64,000 bases of DNA from an uncultured Prevotellaceae bacterium (lineage in GTDB: Bacteria; Bacteroidota; Bacteroidia; Bacteroidales; Bacteroidaceae). This document shows positions 1 to 8,961 of the stretch, one piece after another (position 1 is the stretch's first letter; each line of letters begins with the position of its first letter). Under the pieces are notes generated by a model, which was given only the letters and a program-made list of their open reading frames with translations, did no database searches and was not told the origin of the DNA. The stretch is taken from positions 1 to 64,000 of the forward strand of contig CACYQD010000009.1 of the NCBI GenBank assembly GCA_902776475.1. The letters are read 5' to 3'. A program made the translations under genes and the position numbers.

Positions 1-1
1 C

Positions 2-1312
2 TCCCGGCAGACCTTCGTGGTGCTGACAGTTGTTTGTCTTATTGTATTGCTGTGTTGCGGCATCTTGCCCGGGGGCATCTATTCGCGCATTCCGCTCACA
101 TACGCCTACCGGCTCTACTCTGAGAACAAGCGACTATGGAAGTTGTCGCTCCTGGCTTTCCAGTTTGTGCTTTCCACAATGCTGCTCTGTGTGCTCTCCA
201 CCATCTATCGACAGTACGACTATATGCTGTCAAAAGATACGGGCTATCAATACGACCGGGTGGCTTACGTCAACGTGAGTGCCCTGCATGGCGACTCCAT
301 CTATTCCCTGGCTCGTGAGATAGAGCGCCTGCCGTGTGTCAAAACAACGGCAGCATCCTATTCGCTCTTCTGCGAGCGGCAGAATGGCGACAACGTTCTC
401 GTACCGGGCAATCCGCAGGAGTTGTTCAACTGCGCCAATCTGTTCTTTGCTGAGGAAGGGTTGGTGGAGACGATGGGCCTTGAGATAGTACGTGGCAGGG
501 ACTTCAAGCGGCTGGAGCACCCCGGCTGGACGCAAGAGATGCTTGTAGATGAACGGTTTGTGCAAAAGATGAAGGAGGTGGCGGGCATCGACGATGTCAT
601 TGGCCGACAGTTTATCAATGCCACGGTAGGCGACGAATATCCCATGACCGTAGTAGGCGTGGTGAAGAACTTCATGTTAGGCTCACTTGTGACACGCGAG
701 GAACGTCCCATGATGGTGGCCAACGGCAATGTCTATACACACTACATCATGGTTAAACTGCATGACATGTCATCTGACAACCTTCAGACTGTCCAGCAGT
801 TATGCGACCGTTTCTATCCTGATGCAGACTTGTGTGTGAAGCCATACGCCGCAGAACTGGCGACCTGCTACAACGACACGCGCCACACCCGCGACATGAT
901 CCTGATAGGTTGCCTGGCCTCGCTACTCATCACGGACATGATCCTGATAGGTTGCCTGGCCTCGCTACTCATCACGCTCATCGGACTCATTGGCTATGTG
1001 CGCGACGAGGTGCAGCGCCGCAGCCGCGAACTGGCCGTCCGAAAGGTATTGGGTGCCACGATGATGGAACTGCAATCACTCTTCCTTCGCAGCATTGCTT
1101 TTATCGCGTTGCCATCTGTTATCATTGGCGTGGCTTTGGGCTGGTACTTCAGTGGACTGCTGATGGAACAGTTTGCAGACAAGCTTCCGCTGTTGTGGTA
1201 TCTATTTGCCGCAGATGCCATCTTGGTGTTGCTCATTATCGGCATTGTGGTTTACCTGCAAACACGGCAGGTGACAAATAGTAACCCCATTGACTATCTA
1301 AAGACAGAATAA
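2..1312 (+). CDS. ABC transporter permease, FtsX/MacB type (5'-truncated by window edge)
   Basis: This is the C-terminal part of an inner-membrane permease that works with the ATPase encoded 21 nt downstream. The frame is open to the left edge, so the GTG at 17 is not a real start. Visible in order are the end of one membrane helix, a helix at about residues 42-62 of the visible part, a periplasmic MacB-like domain of about 230 residues, and a C-terminal FtsX domain with three helices. The FtsX signature 'RRSRELAVRKVLGAT' is intact. Bacteroidetes members are usually around 770-800 residues, so roughly half is missing. Such permease/ATPase pairs move lipoproteins, peptides or antibiotics; the substrate cannot be told from sequence. 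A perfect 42-bp tandem duplication (893-976) adds 14 residues to the first helix of the FtsX domain. Confidence 0.88.
   Translation, partial: SRQTFVVLTVVCLIVLLCCGILPGGIYSRIPLTYAYRLYSENKRLWKLSLLAFQFVLSTMLLCVLSTIYRQYDYMLSKDTGYQYDRVAYVNVSALHGDSIYSLAREIERLPCVKTTAASYSLFCERQNGDNVLVPGNPQELFNCANLFFAEEGLVETMGLEIVRGRDFKRLEHPGWTQEMLVDERFVQKMKEVAGIDDVIGRQFINATVGDEYPMTVVGVVKNFMLGSLVTREERPMMVANGNVYTHYIMVKLHDMSSDNLQTVQQLCDRFYPDADLCVKPYAAELATCYNDTRHTRDMILIGCLASLLITDMILIGCLASLLITLIGLIGYVRDEVQRRSRELAVRKVLGATMMELQSLFLRSIAFIALPSVIIGVALGWYFSGLLMEQFADKLPLLWYLFAADAILVLLIIGIVVYLQTRQVTNSNPIDYLKTE
893..976 (+). repeat. Perfect 42-bp tandem duplication inside the permease gene
   Basis: Positions 893-934 and 935-976 are identical. 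The reading frame is kept and 14 residues (DMILIGCLASLLIT) are repeated, lengthening a transmembrane segment. The unit begins and ends within the helix coding region, so only one copy is expected in a normal FtsX domain. It may be a real slippage event or an assembly artefact. Confidence 0.97.
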
Positions 1313-1333
1313 TAACATTTAAATGAAAAGAAT

Positions 1334-2008
1334 ATGATTAAACTTGAAAACATTCAAAAGGTCTTCCGCACCGAAGAGGTGGAGACCGTAGCATTGGGCG
1401 GCGTGTCGCTCGAAGTGAAGAAAGGGGAGTTTGTGGCCATCATGGGGCCGTCGGGTTGTGGCAAATCTACGTTGCTCAACATCTTGGGACTGCTCGACAA
1501 TCCCACCAGCGGAACCTACTTTCTCGATGGCGAGAACGTGGGCAGCCTGAAGGAAAGCCAGCGCACCAAGGTTCGCAAAGGGCATATCGGCTTCGTGTTC
1601 CAAAGCTTCAACCTCATCGATGAACTGAACGTGGAGGAGAATGTGGAACTGCCACTCACTTATCTTGGCATTTCCAAGAAGGAGCGCAAACAGCGTGTGG
1701 AGGAGGTGCTGCGCCGCATGGCCATTTCGCATCGTGCCCATCATTTCCCCCAGCAACTCTCCGGTGGTCAGCAGCAGCGTGTCGCCATCGCCCGTGCCGT
1801 GGTGATGAATCCCAAACTGATCCTCGCCGACGAGCCGACAGGAAACCTCGACTCCAAAAATGGTTTGGAGGTGATGCAACTGCTCACCCAACTCAATCAG
1901 GAGGGCACTACCGTCGTGATGGTGACACACTCCGAGCGAGACGCCGGCTATGCCCAGCGCATCATCAACCTCCTCGATGGACAGGTGGTGCCGGAAGTAA
2001 AGTTGTAA
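1334..2008 (+). CDS. ABC transporter ATP-binding protein (LolD/MacB type)
   Basis: This 224-residue cytoplasmic ATPase powers the permease encoded just upstream. Walker A is GPSGCGKST, the Q-loop is in '[13 protein letters not shown]', the ABC signature is LSGGQQQR, and Walker B is LILADEP followed by an H-loop 'VTHSERDA'. The length and the '[17 protein letters not shown]' region fit the LolD/FtsE/MacB class of lipoprotein and peptide exporters. The start at ATG 1334 lies 21 nt after the permease stop, so the two genes are probably co-transcribed. A terminator-like hairpin follows at 2063-2100. The exported substrate is unknown. Confidence 0.95.
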   Translation: MIKLENIQKVFRTEEVETVALGGVSLEVKKGEFVAIMGPSGCGKSTLLNILGLLDNPTSGTYFLDGENVGSLKESQRTKVRKGHIGFVFQSFNLIDELNVEENVELPLTYLGISKKERKQRVEEVLRRMAISHRAHHFPQQLSGGQQQRVAIARAVVMNPKLILADEPTGNLDSKNGLEVMQLLTQLNQEGTTVVMVTHSERDAGYAQRIINLLDGQVVPEVKL

Positions 2009-2062
2009 GAAACCTCCAAATAGGTGTTGGGGGATTGCTGTAAAACACTCAATCTCGTGAAT

Positions 2063-2100
2063 AGCATTGTAACAGACTTGCATCTGCTACAATGCTTTTA
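2063..2100 (+). terminator. Rho-independent terminator after the ABC genes
   Basis: AGCATTGTA (2063-2071) pairs with TACAATGCT (2088-2096). The inner CAGA/TCTG arms extend the stem past one mismatch, and a short T stretch follows. It ends the permease/ATPase unit before the truA promoter. Confidence 0.75.
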
Positions 2101-2151
2101 TGTTTGATGCTTCGCATCGAAGTTACGATCGCTCGGAAATAGCCAAATAAA

Positions 2152-2183
2152 TTTGGCATTTCGCTCGCTTAATTGTAACTTTG
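2152..2183 (+). promoter_or_regulatory. Bacteroidetes-type promoter for truA
   Basis: TTTG at 2152-2155, a 20-nt spacer and TAACTTTG at 2176-2183 match the Bacteroidetes primary sigma consensus exactly. The ATG of truA at 2192 is only 8 nt past the -7 box, so the transcript should have almost no leader. The promoter overlaps an upstream in-frame start at 2153, which argues against that start. Confidence 0.85.
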
Positions 2184-2191
2184 CAGCCTCA

Positions 2192-2935
2192 ATGAGCAGA
2201 TACTTTGTGACATTTCAATATGACGGCGCAGCTTACCATGGATGGCAAGTGCAGCCCAATGGCCACTCGGTGCAGGCTGAACTGCAAAGAGCCTTGGCCG
2301 TGTTGCTGCGTGAACCCGTGGAAGTGGTGGGGGCCGGGCGCACCGATGCCGGCGTGCACGCTTCTTGCATGGTGGCACATTTTGATACAGAAGCCGCGTT
2401 GGATTGCGCTCAGACAGCATACCGGCTCAATCGTATCCTGCCCCGCGACATTGCGGTCTTGTCTTTGAGAAAGGTGGATGACGACTTGCACGCCCGTTTC
2501 AGTGCAGTCAGCCGTACCTACCATTATTATATACATACAAGGAAAGATCCTTTCATCGACCGCTATTCCTGTCTGTTGCATTACGATCTCGATTTTGATA
2601 AGATGAACGAGGCGGGGCGTATCCTGACCACCTATCACGACTTCGCTGCTTTTTGCAAGAGTCATACCGATGTGAAAACGACGCTCTGCGAGGTGACAGA
2701 GGCCCGCTGGGATCGTCTTAACGACCATCGTTACCGGTTCACGATCTCGGCCAACCGTTTTCTGCGCAATATGGTGAGGGCCGTGGTGGGAACCTTGGTT
2801 GATGTGGGGCGTGGACGGATTTCCCTGGAGGATTTCAGGACAATCATTGAGAGTGGTCAACGAATAATGGCTGGAGAGAGCATGCCTGCCCATGCGCTTT
2901 TTCTCCATGATATCAAATATCCTAATAATAACTAA
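2192..2935 (+). CDS. truA: tRNA pseudouridine(38-40) synthase TruA
   Basis: TruA converts uridines 38, 39 and 40 of the tRNA anticodon arm to pseudouridine. The 247-residue protein begins MSRYFVTFQYDGAAYHGWQ, and the catalytic aspartate lies in 'GAGRTDAGVHA'. Further family blocks are 'ARFSAVSRTYHYYI' and 'FLRNMVRAVVGTL'. ATG 2192 is preferred over the in-frame ATG at 2153 because the -7 box lies between them and the conserved N-terminus begins at 2192. The leader would be only a few nucleotides. An EamA transporter gene follows almost at once and probably shares the transcript. Confidence 0.96.
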   Translation: MSRYFVTFQYDGAAYHGWQVQPNGHSVQAELQRALAVLLREPVEVVGAGRTDAGVHASCMVAHFDTEAALDCAQTAYRLNRILPRDIAVLSLRKVDDDLHARFSAVSRTYHYYIHTRKDPFIDRYSCLLHYDLDFDKMNEAGRILTTYHDFAAFCKSHTDVKTTLCEVTEARWDRLNDHRYRFTISANRFLRNMVRAVVGTLVDVGRGRISLEDFRTIIESGQRIMAGESMPAHALFLHDIKYPNNN

Positions 2936-2941
2936 GGTGTG

Positions 2942-3859
2942 ATGTGGCTTGTTCTGGCTTTCCTCTCTGCGGTGTTGTTAGGGTGCTATGACTCCTTCAA
3001 GAAAGAGGCTCTTGACAGCAATGCCGTCATCCCCGTGCTTTTCCTCAACACCCTGTTCTGCTCGCTCATCTTCTTGCCTTTCATCATCCTCAGCACGCAG
3101 ACCCCTCTCCTCGATGCTACCCCCTTCCATGTGCCTGCAGTGGGGTGGGAGGGACATCGCTATATCCTGGTGAAGAGCGTCATTGTGCTCTCTTCATGGC
3201 TTTTCGGCTATTTCGGCATGAAGTATCTCCCGCTGACCATCGTCGGTCCCATCAACGCCACAAGGCCGGTGATGGTGCTCATCGGTGCATTGGTCGTTTT
3301 TGGCGAGCGGCTCAATCTCTGGCAATGGATAGGCGTCTCGCTGGCTGTCTTGTCTTTTTTCATGCTCAGCAGAAGTGGGAAAAAGGAGGGCATCGACTTC
3401 AAACACGACAAATGGATCTATTTCGTCGTGCTCTCCGCCGTCCTCGGGGCTGTCAGCGGACTCTATGACAAATACCTCATGGCGCCTCCAGAGAACGGAG
3501 GCGTGGGACTTGACCGAATGGCTGTGCAAAGTTGGTACAACCTCTATCAATGTGCCATGATGCTCATGGTGCTGATTCTGGTCTGGTGGCCGGCAAGGCG
3601 CCATGCCACACCTCTCCATTGGCATTGGAGCATCATCTGTGTCAGTATTTTCTTGAGTGCAGCAGACTTCATCTATTTCTATGCGCTGAGTCTGCCAGGT
3701 GCCATGATATCAATTGTCTCCATGGTCAGGAGGGGAAGCGTCGTGGTCTCCTTCCTTTTTGGAGCCTTGTTCTTCCATGAGAAAAACCTCAAGAGCAAGA
3801 TCGTTGACCTGGCTCTCGTCTTGTTGGGTATGGTGTTCTTATACATCGGTTCAAGGTGA
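2942..3859 (+). CDS. EamA/DMT family transporter
   Basis: This is an inner-membrane protein of 305 residues with about ten hydrophobic segments arranged as two EamA repeats, as in drug/metabolite transporters. A conserved repeat boundary is seen at 'KYLPLTIVGPINATRPVMVLIGALVVFGERL' (read in two parts) and a matching second-half motif at 'SLPGAMISIVSMVRRGSVVVSFLFGALFF'-like sequence. The gene starts 6 nt after truA, so it is probably co-transcribed. The ATG at 2942 follows an in-frame GTG at 2939; either could be used. The substrate cannot be assigned. Confidence 0.9.
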   Translation: MWLVLAFLSAVLLGCYDSFKKEALDSNAVIPVLFLNTLFCSLIFLPFIILSTQTPLLDATPFHVPAVGWEGHRYILVKSVIVLSSWLFGYFGMKYLPLTIVGPINATRPVMVLIGALVVFGERLNLWQWIGVSLAVLSFFMLSRSGKKEGIDFKHDKWIYFVVLSAVLGAVSGLYDKYLMAPPENGGVGLDRMAVQSWYNLYQCAMMLMVLILVWWPARRHATPLHWHWSIICVSIFLSAADFIYFYALSLPGAMISIVSMVRRGSVVVSFLFGALFFHEKNLKSKIVDLALVLLGMVFLYIGSR

Positions 3860-3961
3860 GAATCCGATAAAAATGGAGGTTTTTTGCATTTTTTAAGAAA
3901 AAAGAAGAGAAAACATTAAACGAAAACTACTTTAAAACGTCTTAAAAGAAAAGGACTAACG

Positions 3962-4327
3962 ATGAAAAGAGATACAGATTGGATGACTCAGCCCCCCGTC
4001 AACCCGTTTAAGGTGCCTGAGGGCTATTTCGACGCAGTTGCCGATCAGATCATGGCCAAGATTCCAGAGGAAGAAAAAGTGGTCGTGATGCCGCAGCGAA
4101 AGACTTCCGCCTTCGTGAGGTGGCGTGCATGGGCGGCTGCCGCTGCAGTCATGGCAGCCATGTTTGGTGCCGGCATCTATTTCTACAACGACAGTGTAAG
4201 CGTGCAGCAGTCACAGCCCACAGCCAAGGCGGTGGATATGACGGCAGCCGACAACAACATCGATGCCATGGCCGACTATATCATGTGTGATGACTATGAG
4301 CTTTATGCATATCTTTCAGGAGAATGA
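3962..4327 (+). CDS. Small single-pass membrane protein, anti-sigma-like
   Basis: The protein has 121 residues. It has a soluble N-terminus with the motif NPFKVPEGYFDAV, common in small Bacteroidetes proteins encoded after ECF sigma factors. One membrane helix lies at about residues 53-70 (alanine-rich, ending GAGIYFY), and a short outer tail ends YDD/ELYAYLSGE-like. The layout fits an anti-sigma-like or envelope-stress protein, but no sigma factor gene is next to it. The next gene, a Spy-like exported protein, starts 1 nt after its stop, so the two are translationally coupled. The role is inferred from architecture and neighbours only. Confidence 0.72.
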   Translation: MKRDTDWMTQPPVNPFKVPEGYFDAVADQIMAKIPEEEKVVVMPQRKTSAFVRWRAWAAAAAVMAAMFGAGIYFYNDSVSVQQSQPTAKAVDMTAADNNIDAMADYIMCDDYELYAYLSGE

Positions 4328-4328
4328 C

Positions 4329-4790
4329 ATGAGACAAGACAAACGAAGACTAAGGACAATTCTGCTGATGCTGATGGTGGCAGCCATTCCGCTGTGTGCG
4401 CAGATGCCACAGATGCCGCATATGAACAATGGCTTCAACCCGCAGGCTTTCAAGGCGCATCTGGAGCGTTTCATCGCTGTGGAAGCATGCCTGACGCCCA
4501 AAGAGGCCGCCCAGTTCTTCCCGCTCTACGACGAGATGAACAAGAAGCAGCGTGGACTCTATGATCAGATCAGAGACTTGAAGAGAATGAAACCTGCCGA
4601 CGAGGAGCAGTGCAAGAAAGTGATTGCTGATATCGACAGACTCGACTTGGAAATCAAACAGTTGCAGTCCAACTATCACAGTCGTTTCCTCACCATCATC
4701 CCGGCAAGCAAACTTTTTGATGTCATCAGGGCTGAAAGCCGGTTCCACCGGCAGGCCATGAGAGACGCGGCCAAGTTCCATAGAAGATAA
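4329..4790 (+). CDS. Exported helical protein, Spy/CpxP-like
   Basis: The protein has 153 residues with a signal peptide (ILLMLMVAAIPLCAQ). The mature part is rich in Met and charged residues and predicted helical, with 'LTPKEAAQFFPLYDEMNKKQ' resembling the LTxxQ-type motif of Spy/CpxP periplasmic chaperones. The start at ATG 4329 is chosen because it gives the signal peptide and lies 1 nt after the preceding stop. Paired with the upstream anti-sigma-like protein, it may act in envelope stress sensing. A strong terminator follows at 4816. Confidence 0.75.
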   Translation: MRQDKRRLRTILLMLMVAAIPLCAQMPQMPHMNNGFNPQAFKAHLERFIAVEACLTPKEAAQFFPLYDEMNKKQRGLYDQIRDLKRMKPADEEQCKKVIADIDRLDLEIKQLQSNYHSRFLTIIPASKLFDVIRAESRFHRQAMRDAAKFHRR

Positions 4791-4815
4791 AAATGGAATA
4801 CGGCATCCCATGACG

Positions 4816-4846
4816 GGGCAGAACTGCGCGCAGTTCTGCCCTTTTT
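4816..4846 (+). terminator. Rho-independent terminator
   Basis: GGGCAGAACTGCG and CGCAGTTCTGCCC form a perfect 13-bp palindrome at 4816-4841, followed by TTTTT at 4842-4846. It terminates the truA-EamA-Spy-like unit or a shorter 3962-4790 transcript. Confidence 0.92.
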
Positions 4847-4918
4847 CCATCTATGGATGCCACATCTCCCAGGTGGCTCCAACTTAATAATGCTTAATTT
4901 TAGGAAGTTTTTCCCCCT

Positions 4919-4954
4919 TTTGTTTTTTCAAATCACAAAATAGTAGTAATTTTA
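4919..4954 (+). promoter_or_regulatory. Possible gyrA promoter
   Basis: TTTG at 4919-4922 and TAATTTTA at 4947-4954 are separated by 24 nt. The -7 box lacks the final G of the consensus and the spacing is a little long, so this is a weak match. It would leave a leader of about 90 nt before gyrA. Confidence 0.35.
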
Positions 4955-5049
4955 CACCTTGAAATGAGGGCAAAGTCGCTTAAAACGCCTGAAAATGCCC
5001 TCTACGGCGATTTTCCGCCAAAGACACGTTTTAATATTGACACAAAATA

Positions 5050-5610
5050 ATGGACGAGAATCAGACTTTTGACCAGGACAGAATCATCAAGATAAACATT
5101 GAAGAAGAGATGAAGAAGTCCTACATCGACTACTCGATGTCGGTCATCGTGGCCAGGGCCTTGCCAGATGTGCGCGATGGCTTCAAGCCCGTACACCGGA
5201 GAATACTCTTTGGTATGATGGGCATCGGCAATACCAGCGACAAACCTTACAAGAAATGTGCCCGCGTCGTGGGTGAGGTGCTCGGTAAGTACCACCCCCA
5301 TGGCGACAGTTCGGTATATGGTGCACTTGTGCGCATGGCACAGGATTGGAACATGCGTTACACGCTGGTCGACGGACAAGGAAACTTCGGCAGTGTGGAT
5401 GGTGACTCCCCGGCTGCCATGCGATACACAGAGTGCCGTCTCTCCAAGATGGGAGAGCATATCATGGACGACTTGGAGAAGGATACCGTCGACATGGTCA
5501 ACAATTTTGACGACTCGCTCACAGAGCCCTCTGCTGGTCAACGGCGGCAATGGCATCGCTGTCGGTATGGCCACCAATATCCCCACCCACAACCTGGGCG
5601 AGGTGATTGA
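5050..5610 (+). CDS. gyrA: DNA gyrase subunit A, N-terminal fragment (frameshifted)
   Basis: GyrA is the DNA-cutting subunit of gyrase. The first 160 residues (5050-5529) read as normal GyrA: '[20 protein letters not shown]', the winged-helix block '[20 protein letters not shown]', and the catalytic tyrosine Y126 in AAMRYTE. After 'DDSLTEP' the frame breaks and runs out-of-frame to a stop at 5610. About nine residues normally present between this point and 'LLVNGG' are missing, and the sequence holds 1 nt where 27 are expected. The rest of GyrA continues in another frame from 5531. The quinolone-site serine is present as S87; the residue matching E. coli Asp87 is G91. An essential gene broken this way suggests a sequence or assembly error. 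Confidence 0.93.
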   Translation: MDENQTFDQDRIIKINIEEEMKKSYIDYSMSVIVARALPDVRDGFKPVHRRILFGMMGIGNTSDKPYKKCARVVGEVLGKYHPHGDSSVYGALVRMAQDWNMRYTLVDGQGNFGSVDGDSPAAMRYTECRLSKMGEHIMDDLEKDTVDMVNNFDDSLTEPSAGQRRQWHRCRYGHQYPHPQPGRGD

Positions 5611-7633
5611 CGGTTGCTGTGCTTATATTGATGACCCGGACATCGACACCGATGGGTTGATGAAATATATCAAGGCCCCGGACTTCCCGACTGGAGCCTA
5701 CATCTATGGCATACAGGGTGTGAGAGATGCCTACGAGACCGGTCGCGGACGCATCGTTATGCGCGCCAAGGCAGAAATCGAGAGCACCGATACCCATGAC
5801 AAGATTGTTGTCACCGAAATCCCCTATGGCGTCAACAAAGCCCAGTTGATCGAGTACATCGCCGACTTGGTGAAAGAAGGTAAGATCGAGGGCATTGCCA
5901 ACGTCAACGATGAATCGGGACGGCAGGGCATGCGCATCGTGGTCGATGTGAAAAAAGAGGCCAATGCGAATGTCATCCTCAACAAGCTCTTCAAGATGAC
6001 CGCCCTGCAGAGTTCGTTCTCTGTCAACTGCATCGCTTTGGTCAAAGGCCGTCCGCGTCTGCTCACGCTGAAGGAGTGTGTGGGCTATTTCGTCGAGCAC
6101 CGTCACGACGTGACCATCCGCCGCACGAAATTCGACCTGCGCAAGGCCCAGGAGAGAGCCCATATCCTCGAAGGACTCATCATCGCCTGCGACAATATCG
6201 ACGAGGTGGTGCATATCATCCGGGCTTCCAGCACGCCTTCCGATGCACAGCGCAACCTGGAGAAGCGGTTCAACATCGATGAGCTCCAGTCGAAGGCCAT
6301 CGTTGACATGAGGCTTTCACAGCTCACACACCTCCGTGTGGACCAGCTCCATGCAGAATATGATGAACTGCAGAAACTCATCGCTTACCTGCAGTCTATC
6401 CTCGACGATCCTGAACTCTGCAAGAAGGTGATGAAAGACGAATTGCTGGAGGTGAAAGCCAAGTATGGCGACGAGCGGCGCACAGAGATCAAATACTCCT
6501 CCGAGGAGTTTAATCCCGAGGACTTCTATCCCAACGACCCGGTGGTCATCACTGTTAGTCACCTGGGATATATCAAGCGCACCCCGCTGAGTGAGTTCCG
6601 CGGACAAGCCCGCGGTGGTGTGGGGAGCAAGGGCGCCCGCACCCGCGAACAGGACTTCACGGAGTTCATCTACCCGGCCACCATGCACAACACCATGCTG
6701 TTCTTCACCAAGAAAGGACGCTGCTACTGGCTCAAGTGCTATGAGATACCTGAGGGCGGAAAAGACTCCAAGGGCCGTGCCATCCAGAACATGCTCAACA
6801 TCGATCCCGAGGACTCCGTCAATGCCTTCCTCCGTCTGCGCGGACTGGACAACGAGGAATTCCTCAACTCACACTATGTGGTCTTCGCTACCAAGAGAGG
6901 CATTGTCAAGAAGACATGCCTCAAGGCATACAGCCATCCACGCTCGCTTGGCGTCAATGCCATCAACATCCTGGAGGGTGACGAGGTGGTCGATGTAAGA
7001 CTCACCAACGGGCACAACGAACTGGTGCTGGCCAACCGTAACGGACGGGCCGTGCGCTTCAATGAAACGGCTGTCCGCGACATGGGACGTATCGCCACTG
7101 GCGTGCGTGGCATGATTCTTGATGGAGGAGATGATGAGGTCGTCGGCATGATTGTCGTCAACAATGCCGAGGAAGAGACCATCATGGTCGTGAGCGAGAA
7201 CGGTTACGGAAAGCGCTCGCAGGTGGAGGACTACCGCAAGACCTCACGCGGCACAAAGGGTGTCAAGACCCTCCAGATCACCGAGAAGACCGGTCGGTTG
7301 GTGGCCATCAAGAATGTCACCGACGAGCACGATCTGATGATTATCAACAAGAGCGGCATCGCCATCAGGCTCGCCGTGTCGGAATGCAGAGTCATGGGAC
7401 GTGCCACACAGGGCGTGCGGCTGATCAACCTGACCAAGAAAAATGATGTCATCGCCAGTGTCTGCAAGGTCATGGGCGCAGAACTCGAAGCCAATGTCGA
7501 ACAACTGAGTCGTGCCGAATGGGCCAAGAAGAGCGAGGACATCCGCCATGATATGGGCAACGATACCGATGTTCAGGAAGAGCCGGAAAACGAAAACCCT
7601 TCAACTGAAGACACTACGACCGGCGACGTGTAA
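5531..7633 (+). CDS. gyrA: DNA gyrase subunit A, C-terminal part (frameshifted continuation)
   Basis: This frame resumes GyrA at '[16 protein letters not shown]' and runs to a normal end. It carries the rest of the breakage-reunion domain, the coiled-coil arm around '[19 protein letters not shown]', and the C-terminal DNA-wrapping beta-pinwheel. The GyrA box reads [10 protein letters not shown], which marks gyrase rather than topoisomerase IV. The tail is acidic. Upstream codons in this frame back to 5258 are not GyrA and should not be counted. Adding 26 nt at 5530 restores one frame of 2610 nt, that is 869 residues plus stop, a usual GyrA length. Confidence 0.93.
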   Translation: MLVNGGNGIAVGMATNIPTHNLGEVIDGCCAYIDDPDIDTDGLMKYIKAPDFPTGAYIYGIQGVRDAYETGRGRIVMRAKAEIESTDTHDKIVVTEIPYGVNKAQLIEYIADLVKEGKIEGIANVNDESGRQGMRIVVDVKKEANANVILNKLFKMTALQSSFSVNCIALVKGRPRLLTLKECVGYFVEHRHDVTIRRTKFDLRKAQERAHILEGLIIACDNIDEVVHIIRASSTPSDAQRNLEKRFNIDELQSKAIVDMRLSQLTHLRVDQLHAEYDELQKLIAYLQSILDDPELCKKVMKDELLEVKAKYGDERRTEIKYSSEEFNPEDFYPNDPVVITVSHLGYIKRTPLSEFRGQARGGVGSKGARTREQDFTEFIYPATMHNTMLFFTKKGRCYWLKCYEIPEGGKDSKGRAIQNMLNIDPEDSVNAFLRLRGLDNEEFLNSHYVVFATKRGIVKKTCLKAYSHPRSLGVNAINILEGDEVVDVRLTNGHNELVLANRNGRAVRFNETAVRDMGRIATGVRGMILDGGDDEVVGMIVVNNAEEETIMVVSENGYGKRSQVEDYRKTSRGTKGVKTLQITEKTGRLVAIKNVTDEHDLMIINKSGIAIRLAVSECRVMGRATQGVRLINLTKKNDVIASVCKVMGAELEANVEQLSRAEWAKKSEDIRHDMGNDTDVQEEPENENPSTEDTTTGDV

Positions 7634-7681
7634 TTCGCCGAATGTAATATAGAAATAATAAACCTTTAATGAATAATGATT

Positions 7682-8944
7682 ATGAAAAAAATGATGATCG
7701 TGGCTTTGATGGCAGCAGCTGCCTCAACAGCCTTTGCGGGCGATTCTCCCGCCCTCAAATCCATCCTGAAAGCCAAGACTTACGCTGAGGCTTCAGGTCT
7801 TCTCCAGTCGTCGCTCGGACAACTCGCCAGCAGTGCAGAAAAAGCAAAGGCTTACAACAAACTCGTTGACTTGGCCATGGCAACAGCAACCAAGGAAAAA
7901 ACGGCTATGGACAAGAATGTGGCCCTGAAGGGCATGCAAGGCGCAAAACTCGAGCCGGTGGATTCCCTGGCATACTACACTGCCCTCGGTCAGGCTTTCG
8001 ATGCTGCTGCTGAGTGTGAGAAGTTTGACCAGATGCCCAACGATAAGGGCAAGGTCGCTCCCAAATTCCATGACTCGAATGTGGGCCGTCTTCTCAACTA
8101 CCGTCTCGACCTCATCAATGGTGGTATCTATTTCCAAGAGAAGGGCAACATGAAGAATGCTTACAAGTATCTCGCCGACTATGTGGACACCCACGACGCT
8201 CCCCTCTTCGCCAAGGAGGTAGCCAAGACAACCGACGAGAACCTGTACAACATCGCTTACTATGCTGCTGTCTATGCATATCAGAACAAGGACATCAAGG
8301 GCGTGCAGAAATACTGCGACATCGCCATGAAGGACGAGAAATACGCCAAGGATGCCAATAACCTGAAACTGGCTGTCATCCAGGAGAGCCTCCGCACCCG
8401 TGAGGACTCGCTCAACTATGTGAAGGACCTCGAGGGACAGTTTGCCGCTGACCCCAACAACGAGACTGTGTTCGGAACATTGGTCAACATGTATTCCGCA
8501 CTGAAGATGAACGACCAGCTCAACAAGGTCTTTGACCAGAAGCTGCAGAGTGACCCTGACAACTTCGTCGTATGGGCCGTCAGAGGACAGAACGCCATGA
8601 TGGATCAGAAACTTGACGAGGCTGTGGAGTACTTCAAGAAAGCACTTGTCCAGCAGCCCGAGAATCCGCAGATCCTCACCTATCTCGGTGCCTGCCAGCT
8701 CGACCGCGGATCAGCCGCTGAGAACCGTGCCGCCGGCAAGACCGGACGCGTGCCCGAGGCTGCTATGAGCCAGATCCGTCCTATCTACGAGGAGGCTCTC
8801 GGATACCTCCAGAAGGCTAAGGAACTGGATCCCACCAAGGAGAAGGCCAACTGGGGCTATCCTCTCTATCGCTGCTGCTATCAGCTCTATGGTGCTGATG
8901 ATCCTCGTACAAAGGATGCTGAGGCCCATTCTTCAGCTCATTGA
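7682..8944 (+). CDS. Exported TPR protein (paralogue of the next gene)
   Basis: The protein has 420 residues and begins with a signal peptide (MKKMMIVALMAAAASTAFAG). ATG 7682 is preferred over ATG 7676 because the lysines then sit at the N-terminus. The body is helical, with TPR-like units, the clearest near 'AVEYFKKALVQQPENPQILTYLGA'. It is probably periplasmic. It aligns over most of its length with the gene at 9020: 'MPNDKGKVAPKF' and 'LINGGIYF' here match '[12 protein letters not shown]' and 'LFNGGAYF' there, so the two look like a tandem duplication. It lies 48 nt after gyrA. Function is unknown beyond a likely scaffold role. Confidence 0.85.
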   Translation: MKKMMIVALMAAAASTAFAGDSPALKSILKAKTYAEASGLLQSSLGQLASSAEKAKAYNKLVDLAMATATKEKTAMDKNVALKGMQGAKLEPVDSLAYYTALGQAFDAAAECEKFDQMPNDKGKVAPKFHDSNVGRLLNYRLDLINGGIYFQEKGNMKNAYKYLADYVDTHDAPLFAKEVAKTTDENLYNIAYYAAVYAYQNKDIKGVQKYCDIAMKDEKYAKDANNLKLAVIQESLRTREDSLNYVKDLEGQFAADPNNETVFGTLVNMYSALKMNDQLNKVFDQKLQSDPDNFVVWAVRGQNAMMDQKLDEAVEYFKKALVQQPENPQILTYLGACQLDRGSAAENRAAGKTGRVPEAAMSQIRPIYEEALGYLQKAKELDPTKEKANWGYPLYRCCYQLYGADDPRTKDAEAHSSAH

Positions 8945-8961
8945 TTTTTTTGAAATAGACA

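Noticed and set aside
5258..5530. Upstream part of the second gyrA frame
   Set aside because: This part translates the wrong phase of the N-terminal gyrA region; only sequence from 5531 is GyrA.
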